Of a stretch of 64,000 bases of DNA, positions 14,737 through 64,000 are shown piece by piece (position 1 is the first letter of the stretch; each line of letters opens with the position of its first letter). This DNA is from Caprimulgus europaeus (Eukaryota; Chordata; Aves; Caprimulgiformes; Caprimulgidae). The notes beneath the pieces were generated by a model. It searched no databases. It had not been told where the DNA came from and worked only from the letters and a program-made list of their open reading frames with translations. The position numbers were made by a program, and so were the translations under genes. The stretch lies in contig OU015527.1 in assembly GCA_907165065.1 (NCBI GenBank), positions 19,915,686-19,979,685 on the forward strand, written 5' to 3'.

Positions 14737-17700
14737 CTGTAGCAACATGCTTACTGGCAGAGCTCTGGAAACACCTCTAAAGAGTTGAAACACACTTACA
14801 TAGGTTTTATTACAATCTTCTGAGTTCAAGGCTACCTGATGACTCTCTTTTATGAGAGCTATTAAGTATGAGATACATTACAGCCTCTGGTGTCTAAGCC
14901 ACTGCAGCGGGAGACTCATGAGAAAGTTTTCCCAAATACCTGTTTGCTACAGATTCTCAAAGCCTAGCTTAGTAAAACTGACTACTACATTCACAGGAGC
15001 TGCCATAAATAACCATGAAAATTCCTTCACGAATCACAGTCCTGCTAGGAAACAGCAAGAGGTCATCATAAAAGCATGCTGTTCTGACTAAATTAGTATT
15101 TCTTTTCAGAATAAGATACTTTGATAATAAAAACCATCTGCCTCAGATTTTAGGCTGACCATGAAAACTACTGGAATTGCAGACTCATTAAGTGGCCTGT
15201 AATTAATCACCAACTTTGAAGTTGCAAAAGGCACATAGACAAAAACATCTCTTTTGAAAACAAAACAAAACCCCTCAAAACACCAAGCTAACTTTGAATG
15301 ACTGCAAGTGGTCAGATGTTTCACTTCAGATCTGACTACGATCATCAGAAGAATTTCCCAAATCCAAACTGGAGCTTAGTCAGTGTTGACCACTACCAGC
15401 CTCACAGACTTCTGGGTATTTGTTTAACCAAACTGAACCAGTGATGTGGATCACAGACCACACAGGAACATACTTCTTCATTTAAAATTTTTCTTTTTTT
15501 CCTTGGAAAGTGAAAAATAACAGGTGGGGTTTCCTTTGGGTTTTGTGGGGTTTTTTTTCCTTTTCTTTACTATGTTTATAGTTCTCCCTGCTGCACTTAG
15601 TCACATATGTGAAAAACAGCACTGAAGAACCAAATAATAAATAAATAATTTAAAATATGTTTTGAGCTAGAAAGGTTGTATTTTCTCTCATACAGTCCTC
15701 AGGTGGCCTCATTTTATCTTTATGAAAAAAACAAACACCTAAAAAACCACACGTATTACACTGCCAGAAACTTTGCTACCTTTTATCATTGTTTTCTAAA
15801 AGGATTACGATACTCCCAGCACCATAGCTATTACGAGCTCTGATAAGGTTACAGCAGACATCAAGAACTGCATTGCCCATTGTTCATAAAAATTGGGCTG
15901 AACTTCACACAGCAGAGAGACGAAATGTGCAGAGCACAGGTCTGTTTTGACTAGAAAAGAAACAGACATGGGGGAGCAGAAAACAGGAGGGTCAGGCAGC
16001 TTTATGAAAACATTGGGCAGCTTCATCACTCATGCACTTTATCTCAGTGGAGACTAGTACAAGTAAAGAACAGTACACAAAAAAGCAGTGTAAGAGAAAA
16101 ATACCTGGACACCACTTTCAGATATAATCTAGGTACAGCGACGGATGCAAGCAGCAATTAAGTTTATATTTTCTATGGGAACCTGCTGTCCTAATAACAT
16201 TGGAAACACTAACCAGATTGTAGACCCTTAGACACTAGTATGAAACTAATGCATTATTTTTCTCTTTTTTTTTCTTTTTTTTTTTTTTTTTTCCTGTCCC
16301 CTAAGCCTGCAGGAGCAGGAAATTATTCAGGTAAAGTTAGAAAACGCAATGAAACCTCAGCAATTCATTGTGACTGTTTTTTGGCATTTATAGTAATACA
16401 TGCTTTTTTGAGTGAGCTATGGATACAAGCACAAACTTGGATAGAAACTTATCTACTTACTCCATTTTTTACTTATTTCACAGAAGTCCTGGAAACCCAA
16501 CTGCAAGACTTTTCTGGCAGCTTAATTTCTGTCCTGACTCAAGGCTGAGTGAGATCCAGTTGAAATCTAGATGCCACAAGAGGCTGTTCCTTGCCATTCC
16601 AAATCCAAGGCTTCACAAACTACTGACATTCCTGTAACAAACTGCTTGTGCTTCTTCTGACATGCCTTCACAAGTGAGCTGATAAATGGAAGAAGGCATA
16701 GGTAGGGAAGGGGAAAGGGGAAATATTGGTTTTAAAAGATGATTAATTCAGTACACTGACTTGCAGAAACTTAAAAAAAATGTTTTAAGATTGTATGAGA
16801 TTATATGCTTCAGTTATTAGAAATTCAAGAAAGTTTAATCTTAACCTAAACAAGATACTTTTTAAAATCTGATGTTCTCAATTGCTCTTTCAGCTTATGC
16901 GATGCCCATTTTTTCTTAAAATAGTATTAGTTCTAGCGAAAAAAGGCACTTTACATCATCAAGGCATATGTAGTATAGGGTAACATAAGAGGAATAATGT
17001 TCTAAAATTGCTTTTAGCAAGATTATGCACCTTACACTGTACAATTTGGACGGCTTTATGTATTATCGTACCTTGCTTGATTCTACCTTTGAGACATAGT
17101 GACCTTAGAACGTGATTTAATTTAGCAGACTATGTGAACTTCGATAGTACTCAGTGAAAGACACAAAGCGATCCACCTCTTGCAGAGCTCAGCCTATCTG
17201 CTGATCTAAGATCCTATAATGCCAGTTCAATGCATTGATTTTCAGAAAGCGGAAACATTTGAATCATATCATGAGGGAAATCTAGAAGTCATATACTTGC
17301 AACCACATTCACAGTCTACTATATTTTTCCTAACTGACTTCAGATCTGCTGATGCCTGATATTGTCTAGATCAGTCTGCTGGAGATACAGCTGATGGCTT
17401 CAAGGATGAAATTTCTTACTGCAGATGAAGCAATGTGGAGAGAGAACTCATTCTCACATAAGTAGACAGATACCTGCACCTACTGAAGTGAAAAAAAAAA
17501 TACTGCAGGAATTGGGAGATACTAGTATTTCCTTTTTCCCTTTACCCTTTCAAAGATTATGATCAGAAAGAAAACACTGCAATGAGACTTACCCTTTCTT
17601 TACACAGATCTTTCTTCACGCTAGAAGGAGACAATGTTTTGTAAAGACAAAGTCATCACCTTTCAAATGCTGCTCTGTCCCTAAGGCTTGTAGAGGGTAA

Positions 17701-18454
17701 TAGAAGATGTAATTCCAGTGACATTGAGCTCTATTGGGGTATATCCCATTATATTAAAGAGCCTTATTTAAGGGTGGGGGAAATACATTAAACTATTTTA
17801 AAATGCTTCTTTATCCAGCTTAGAATACTGTTATATCACTGAATCCTTCCATTTTACAAAGCATTTTCATTTATCAAGGTGATTCTTGAGCAATGAAGGA
17901 CAGTGGTTTTTACAAGTAGCACAGCCCAACAGACTAGAATACAAACAATCCTTAGGCGTGTTGTGCTTGTACAGAGGTGGGAATAAGGCTTAGAGGAGAC
18001 AGCATCTAAGTTTCTCTGAAGCTGCTCAAGTTTACCTCTCCCTCATGCCTCTGCTCATCCCTCATTTTACTCATTTTAATATTCTCTGATTATAAATGCA
18101 CTTGTCAACATTTAAAAAGCTGTTATCTGTAATTATTGATGACAGCTGGAAGGTGTATTGAACTCCTCTGAAATAAACTAATTAAGAACAATTCAAGTGA
18201 CTAGAAAGCATAAAATTCAGCACAGGCTTCTCTGAAGCCAACACTAATAGACAGAAAGCTTACATAACTTTCCCCGTTATTGCTGCTCTCCTGCTTTAAT
18301 TAGAGAACCCATAAATGACTGAAGTGGACAGACGTCAGTGTTACTGCAATTTACTTTTTGGAGGACAGGCATAATTGCAAGCCAGCAGGAAGACTCTAAT
18401 GAATGTAAGGAGAAAGGGAAAAATAACTAAAATAATACTGTACCATGATTGGGT
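14737..18454. other. Intergenic DNA, no gene seen
   Basis: Unique-looking AT-rich DNA. It contains an 18-base T run at 16275-16292 and other short homopolymers. No coding signal was recognised. Confidence 0.55.
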
Positions 18455-18772
18455 GAGTGTGAGGAGGATGGGGCCAGGCTCTTCACAGTAACAGCTGATG
18501 ATAGGACAAGGGTAATGGGTGCAAGCTGGAACACAGGAGGTTCCACTTAAATTTGAGAAAGAACTTCTTTACTGTGAGGGTGACAGAGCACTGGAACAGG
18601 CTGCCCAGGGAGGTTGTGGAGTCTCCTTCTCTGGAGACATTCAAGACCCGCCTGGATGCCTTCCTGTGTGAACTCATCTAGGTGTTCCTGCTCCGGCAGG
18701 GGGATTGGACTAGGTGATCTTTCGAGGTCCCTTCCAATCCCTAATATTCTGTGATTCTGTGATTCTATGATT
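18455..18772 (+). mobile_element. CR1 LINE 3'-end fragment (plus strand)
   Basis: It begins gaggaggatggggccaggct and runs through the end of ORF2 (in translation a broken FHLNLRKNFFTVRVTEHWNR-like stretch) and the 3' UTR (ctccggcagggggattgg). It ends with the octamer-like repeat tctgtgattctgtgattc. About 318 bp, 5'-truncated. The last 150 bp nearly match the inverted copy at 14565-14736. Confidence 0.95.
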
Positions 18773-21734
18773 AAAAATCACACCAGTTTACACAACCAAG
18801 TTTAGCACTAACTCGATTATTCCAGAAAGACAAACAACTGACTTCTTACCTCCAACTGCTAAAAAGTCTTATGTTCATACTTCATACTGATGTCCAGAGA
18901 GCACCTTATTTACATATATACACAATTCATCGAAGTACTGCAAAGCACACATTGCAACAAACAGCAGACAATCTTGCTCTCCTCTACAACAGAGTATATG
19001 TACCACAAAGAATTTTAACTGCTAAGATGCTTGTAAAAGCCTCCTTATTTGCTAGAGAATTTAGCAATATCACTAAAGAGCTATATGGGATGTTTGGCAA
19101 ACAAGTGGAGCTTTCTAATCCAAGGTAATAGCGCTTATCCCTAGCAAATAAAAAAAGGTCAAAAGAAGCAGCTACCCTGAAAAAAAGAATGGGGTGTGTT
19201 GCTGTTGCATGTCTCTAGGTCCTATGGGGAAATGCATGCAACACTACGCTGGTACTGTTGCTGATGGATAACAAGAAGTGTCCCCAAAAACACTCCAGAT
19301 GAAAGAGATATGGACAAGTTTGAAACACGAGCCCCCAAAACAGGATGACACTATTCTAGATAAAAGCAGGTGAGTCATTCTCACTTGAAACAACCACCTA
19401 CCAAACTGGCTAACATTCCCTTGCATGGCTTCTCTTAAAGATACTCGGTTTAACTACTTATTTCTGATAATACTACTCTTAAAAGTTAGCAACCATGAAC
19501 AGAAGGTTTTCACATACTAGGAAGAAAAAAAAATCTCCAAATCACTTCAGGTATATATTCAGCATACCAAAGTGACCTTACCTTCAACAATAACGAGTTA
19601 AGTGAGCTAACTAGTACATTCTGAAGGTAAATACATTGGGGCAGAGATGAAACCAACATGCCAAAATTATTAATAATGGATATTAAGGTCACAAAGCAGA
19701 TGAAAGAATTAGAACACCCAAACTGTGCTCTTAGAAAAGAGTCTGACACAATACTGAGAGATGTGTTCAATTAGCCTCAGTACAGTGAGCAAAAAGAAGA
19801 GCCTTTTGTGGTAAAATAGGGAAGACTTTCTGTTCCATTCAAGTTTAATACCTATGACCAAGTCATGGTGCTGCAAAAAGCTGAAGTCAGGCTAAAGTCT
19901 AGGATGCATATGTCAAACACCAGGGCAACATCAGGGTGTAACTTCTGTGGTTTTAATTAAGGCCAATATTGGGGATACAAATGAAGCATGCAGATTTTAT
20001 GTCCAACTCAAACTATGCAGAATTGAAATCATCACAAAACTTCCTATAATTGATATGGTTCTTGGGTTATTCTTTCATCCTCACCAAACACATTTAGTAG
20101 TCAGCTGTTCTTTAGGAGACTGAACTCCAACGTGTTAAAGTGCAACAGTTTTCAACAGTACCAACTTCCCTTGCCTGAATATTTTTGCTTTCTGCTTCCA
20201 AAGGGGAGGAAAAAAAGCTTATTAGAAGTTTTATCTCCTCGTAGAGCAGTGCTTTAAGGTTTTAGACAACCTATGCAGCTGAGAAAAAAAATAACTTGTT
20301 GTGAATTTTCAAGACCATGTGACCTACAGTAAATACCATATCCTTAAAGGGATGTATTGATAATTACTTTCCTAGACTCAAAGTTAGCTCCTCACAGTTC
20401 TTTTTTCTTAATACACATATTTTTATGGCATTATATATAGATTTATAGAGAGGAAAGATAGATGTAGAAAACACATTTTTTTTGGTGTAGCACATACTGC
20501 ATGTGTAAACATACAAAGTTGCAATCAATCTTTCTCATACAATTTCTTAAGGAAAGTAATAGAGGACACCTTTATCTATTTGTCACAAAGTTGTTCAGTA
20601 AATAGAAGCTGGGCAGTACAGGCAATGATTAGGTCCTACTTATACATGGAAATGACTGCTGTGAAAAAGGTAAATGTTAAGTGGTAAAGAACACTCCTTC
20701 AATCACTCTGATTCCCACCTATTCATGATGTAATTTATGTGAGATGCTTGTTGACATACTTCAGATTCATCTTTCTTTGCCTGAGTCAAAGCATGGCTGA
20801 TAGTACAGCTGTGAATAAATTTGTGGAGAATAATATTATTACAACTTGTAGAATTCATTCTCAAACTGTCAAACCCATTTGCTACCCCAAAAGGCTCTTT
20901 AATGGCTACAGTCTACTCAAACAGTCAAGGCAGTCCTGTACCTCCCAGTTTTGGAACAATAAATAAATAAATAAATAAATTCCATCCTCTAAGATAAAGC
21001 AAAGTGATGTTGTCATTCTGACCAAGGAGACAAGCCTTAGATGGCATCAATTCTTCAAAAGGTATCAGCATAGAACAAGTCTAAATGAGAAGAAAGGATA
21101 CTGAGCATACAAAATGTTGGTCACATTGCTGAAATCAAATTTCCAGTTGTCCATGTGATGATCAGTGATTAACAACATATTTTCTTCAGGAACACATATG
21201 GCCATAGCTGCTATCTCAGTTCTGGCCATGGGTACAAAATGACAAATTTACTCTTATCTTTTCTTGCTGCCATGATGCTGCCCTCATCAGAATGAATCTA
21301 TGTGAAGAACAATTTAGCTACAATGACAGCCTTTGGTGCAGTGTAATACCTCTCAGAAGAAAAAGTTTCCCCTAAAGAATTAATGCTTACCACTTTCCAC
21401 GTAATTTATAAGAGTAACTTATCTAAAAAGGACTGTTTAAATAAAATGAAGAGAGCTAAAGTTCAAGAGTTTTATCCTCTACAGAAAAAAACCCCATAAT
21501 GACAAGATGTAAATAAACAGAACTGATTTTCATCTTCCAGTTGTTTTAATGGGATCATGATAATTTAAGACAAAAAAATGATGTTAATTTTAATAATAAA
21601 CCAGCAGGATTCATAGAAATTAGACAAGTCTATATAACGTAATATAAATGAAGACTGACAGACACATAGAAGGAGATATCAAAGAGCTATATTGTTTTAA
21701 TTTTCTTCAGAATTAATATAGAAATACATGAATC
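18773..21734. other. Intergenic DNA next to the HSD17B4 3' end
   Basis: No gene seen. It holds a short tetranucleotide repeat at 20958-20980. Part of it may belong to a longer HSD17B4 3' UTR if the AATAAA at 21760 is not used. Confidence 0.5.
20958..20980. repeat. (AAAT)n microsatellite
   Basis: About 5.5 uninterrupted copies of the tetranucleotide. Confidence 0.9.
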
Positions 21735-22011
21735 TTCTTAAGAACTACATACATTTTATTTAGATACAGGTGTGCAACCAGAAAAGTATGATTCTCTACC
21801 ATTGCTGAGAAACAAAAAAGGGACAATATTAACAGTTATGTTCATTTAATAATTTTCTGTCTACAGCAATTACAACAGCTTGTATATTAGCAGTATAATG
21901 AATCAGTACACTGATGTTAAGCAGTCTGCAAATGCTTCAATCATTGGTTCTGAACTAACTGAATTTCTGTTTTCTGAAGATCTTCAGTGCTGTGGTAGAT
22001 GATCAAGCAGT
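21735..22011 (-). other. HSD17B4: Probable HSD17B4 3' untranslated region
   Basis: This is the AT-rich sequence after the HSD17B4 stop codon, read on the minus strand down to the first AATAAA hexamer and about 20 bases beyond. The end is inferred from the signal alone. A proximal ATTAAA (21850-21845) could give a shorter UTR. Confidence 0.45.
21755..21760 (-). promoter_or_regulatory. Candidate polyadenylation signal AATAAA for HSD17B4
   Basis: AATAAA on the minus strand, about 250 bases after the stop codon, followed within 10 bases by a GT-containing stretch (tgtatgtag). It is the nearest canonical hexamer downstream of the stop. The variant ATTAAA at 21850-21845 is an alternative. Confidence 0.45.
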
Positions 22012-60677
<38,666 letters not shown>

Positions 60678-62229
60678 CTAGAAATGGAATTGAAAAAAAA
60701 CATTTATAAATAGCTATAAATGAGACACTCCAGTTAGACACACAACAAACATTCCAGCAAATGAGATATAGCTTGGTACTTCTCAATTAATTTTTAAACA
60801 CAATAAATATACACCTGCAAATTGAGCATTCTGCTGCATTTTACAGGCACCTACACAACAGTTGATGGTAAGTGATCTCTACACCAGTTTCATCAGTTCT
60901 GCACCCAGCAGTCAACCATAACACGTATCTAAGTACTGAAACACAACTGGTACTATACGTCACTATTCAAGCCAAGAGGAATACATCAGTAAATACTTGT
61001 TTTATTCCTTGAATCACCGTGTTAAGACAATCACAAGCATTATGTTTTAACTGTCTCAAAAGTAAACATCTGAAAACTGCCTTCTTTTGTTTTGCTTTTC
61101 TTATCTTCAAAATTATTTGCAATAAAAGTAAGAGGTCTCATCTCCTGGTGGTTACCCGCTTTCCTAAGTAATGCAAATAAATAAGTCCGAGGCTTGAACA
61201 ATGAATGACAAGATTACAAGCGAGATCATGCATGGCTGAGATAAAGAACCCAGCCATGGTAAGGGCAGGAAAACAGCTTTCTCCTTGAAGATCAATTTGG
61301 CTAAAATTGATATTAAACATTCATGTGCTAGAAAGAATCATACAAAAAATGATTATAATTATGCACAGAAAAAGAAGTGTTTAAATCAGAGAAGCACAAA
61401 ATCACTATTTAACTACCTTCACCTTGGAGTCACTTCTCTCCACTTCAAAACCACTATACCCATACTGAACTGCAGTGCTGCTCAGACTAACACAGTGTTT
61501 GCTGGCCTACTGCACAGCACTCCCCTAAATATCCTGCAAGTTAGCTGCACACCCTCTTGCAGAATCTTGATTGCCTGACCTATTTCTTGTTGTCCAGTCG
61601 CATTACCAGAATCAGAATAAAGTTTTATCTGAGGCCTCAATCTCATGAAGAAAAAGGAAAGTCTATGAATCAAACATATGTTCTCGCCTCTACTGCCAAA
61701 GACAAGCTTTATCTTTGGGTACAAGCACTGTCATAACAAGACACAAGGTTATACTTGCATAATGTGAAAATGTGCAAAACGAGATTTGTAATTTATAAGA
61801 ACCCTTGAAAAAGTAATCCCTTTTATCCCTTTTTTCATTCATTAAATGAATGAAGGAAAAGCAATGCTGGGCTGCTGGGATAAGTAACAGACTTTCTGGG
61901 TTTTTTTGCATGAACCAAAGAAAGGCTTTCACATGGCTTTAAAATCTTCAAGGGAAAATACAAGGAAAGCTGAATGTTTCCTCAACTTTTTATGTCCACA
62001 ACCCATTTCCTTGCAGGAACATAATCATCCTTCTTAATGGTGAAATCTGAAAAGATCACTAACACGTATTTTAGATGCAATAACCTCATGAAGACAAACA
62101 GTATAAAAACAACCTGTCATTTAAGAACAGTGCAGATTACTATGATCTCCTTTTCAATAAGTCTTTCTTCCAGATCATATATGGTATGACTGGACTCTCA
62201 AATTGGTGAGCTGGCTAGTGTCTGGCTGA

Positions 62230-63225
62230 ACAGTTTGAGTTAGAAGGGATCTTTCAAGAGTATCTAGTCCAAACACCCCCTGCAATGAGCCGAGGTATCT
62301 TCAACTAGACCAGGCTGCTCAGAGTCCCATCCAACCCGACCCTGAATGCTTCCAGGGTTGGAGCTTCTACCACCTCTCTGAGCAACCTGTTCCCGTGTTT
62401 TCACCATCCTCACTGTAAAGAATTTATTCCTTATATCTAGTCTAAATCTACCCTCTTTTAATTAAAGTTTTAATTAAAACCATTAATCCTCATCCTATCG
62501 CAACAGGGCTCACTAAAAAGTTCGTCCCTATCTTTGCTATAAGCTCCTTTTAAGAACTGAAGGGCTTCAGTAAGATCTCCCTGGAGCCTTCTCTTTTCCA
62601 AGCTGAACAAGCCCAACTCTCTGAGCCTCTACTGGTTGGAGAGTTCACATTGGCCCAATTCTCAGGCTTGTCCAGGTTCCTCTGGATGGCAGCCTGTGCC
62701 TGAGGCATGTCAACCACACCACTCAGGCTGGTATCATCTGCTAACTTGCTGAGGGTGCGCTCAATCCCACTGTCTATGTAACTGATGAAGATATTAAACA
62801 GTACTGGTCCCAACACGGACTTCACTTGCCACTGATCTCTATCTGGACATTGAGCCATAAACCACTACCCTCTGGATGCCACCATCCAACCAATTCCTCA
62901 TCCACTGAACAGTCCATCCATCAGATTCGTATCTTTCCAATCTATGGGAGACCATGTCAAAGGCCTTACAGAAGTCCTGATACACGACATCCACAGCTCT
63001 TCCCTTGTCCACTGATGTAGTCACTCCATCACAGAAGGCCACCAGGTTGGTTAGGTGCCTGCTAGCTGTCTCAAATCAACTCTTCTCCTCCATGTGTCTT
63101 AGCATAACTTCTTGAAGGATCTGTTCCACGATCTTCCCAGGTACAAAGGTGAGGCTGACAGGTCAGTAGTTCCCAGGGTACTCTTTTCTACCCTTTTTAA
63201 GATGTGAGATATGTTGTTGTTCACC
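62230..63225 (-). mobile_element. Old CR1 LINE fragment with reverse-transcriptase relic
   Basis: Minus-strand CR1, about 1 kb. Its 3' UTR is diverged (agaagggatctttcaagag, tagaccaggctgctcagag) and the terminal repeat is lost. Translated relics include [20 protein letters not shown] with [10 protein letters not shown] at 63042-62839, and [20 protein letters not shown] with [12 protein letters not shown] at 62858-62550. The frames are broken. It is more decayed than the other copies in the window, so probably older. Confidence 0.93.
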
Positions 63226-63246
63226 CTAAACATCAAAAGCCTGATC

Positions 63247-63273
63247 ATTTATTTATTTATTTATTTATTTATT
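63247..63273. repeat. (TTTA)n microsatellite
   Basis: Nearly seven uninterrupted copies of the tetranucleotide, just beyond the 5' end of the CR1. Confidence 0.9.
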
Positions 63274-64000
63274 ACCTTTGGCCTACTGTTATATTTGCAA
63301 TCAGCTAGATCACTTGACCTAGATCATACTAGAATAATTTAGTAACACTTTTATTGATTTTCAAAGCATATGCATGCAGAAGAAGCTGTCTTTAAGGACG
63401 GAATGTTACTTCATGGACTCCTGGGTTTATTTCTTTATATCTATGACAGCCATCAACCACATGAGATAGGTCTATGTTCTATGCTCCAATTTCTTGAGAG
63501 GTATCAACAGAAAGTATATGTTAAATTTTATGTTTCAAGGTGGTTTTTGCCCTTTAATATCACAGCTACTTTTAAGATGCCACCTCTTTGGTTTGTCTGA
63601 AAAGCTTAAGCAAGTTAGAATTATCACCAAACACAGGCAGCAAAGCTTTTTCTTTTTCCCCTTAATAAAGGAGAAAAAAAAAAGTTAATTTATTTTTTCC
63701 CCCTGAATTAGTAAGCTACAAAACTTTTCAACTTAAGAACCCCAGTGCTGATATATTCCTTTCATCTTCTAGGGACTGCTAGAGCAGCATGCAACTGAAA
63801 TGTCTCAACATATTAACTTATTTCAGTCTTCACTGTTTTTCTGCTGCCTGGCATGAGAAACTGGACTAGCGTAGCATTAGATTTACAGTAATATTCTAGC
63901 AGTTGACCACATATGAATCTTTCACATGAGGCAGGGTTAAACCTTCAAAAAAAGAGTTGATTAGATTATTACATTAAGAAGTATGAAGGTTAAGATCTAA

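Larger units (their letters stand above)
60678..64000 (-). other. HSD17B4: HSD17B4 intron, cut by the window edge
   Basis: 3323 bp of intron upstream of the first exon in the window, with acceptor tttctag. I looked for the preceding exon (end of the dehydrogenase region) and did not find it. It contains an old CR1 (62230-63225) and a TTTA repeat. Confidence 0.75.

Overview
The window reads as vertebrate nuclear DNA, and more precisely as bird DNA. It is AT-rich, almost all noncoding, and its recognisable interspersed repeats are CR1 LINE fragments (seven loci plus one small inverted piece) and one solo LTR of the avian endogenous-retrovirus type beginning TGTCCTGGTT. I cannot name the species.

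The only protein-coding gene I can support is HSD17B4 (peroxisomal multifunctional enzyme type 2, D-bifunctional protein) on the minus strand. Thirteen exons lie between 60677 and 22012. All have AG acceptors, GT donors and compatible phases, and joined they give 447 complete codons plus a split first codon, ending in a stop. This is about the last 60% of the protein: the linker after the dehydrogenase domain, the complete 2-enoyl-CoA hydratase 2 region with its catalytic signature, and the SCP2-like domain ending in the peroxisomal targeting tripeptide AKL. The exons for the N-terminal (3R)-hydroxyacyl-CoA dehydrogenase domain lie beyond the right edge.

Layout. 1-21.7 kb is intergenic DNA downstream of HSD17B4, with three CR1 fragments (7.4-8.0 kb, 14.6 kb, 18.5 kb) and no gene that I can find. 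21.7-22.0 kb is the probable 3' UTR. 22.0-60.7 kb is HSD17B4, with introns from 312 bp to about 10.3 kb. The intron at 24.1-34.2 kb holds a 1.8 kb CR1 with decayed reverse transcriptase and a second CR1. The 42.2-52.5 kb intron holds the solo LTR with a perfect 5-bp target-site duplication. 60.7-64 kb is the next intron upstream, cut by the window edge, with an old CR1 at 62.2-63.2 kb.

I found no novel multigene system. The points most worth a second look are a CR1 with a fold-back piece at its 5' end, a pair of very similar inverted CR1 copies in the intergenic part, a perfect 18-bp-arm intronic hairpin beside a 16-base G run, and the changed interdomain linker of HSD17B4.
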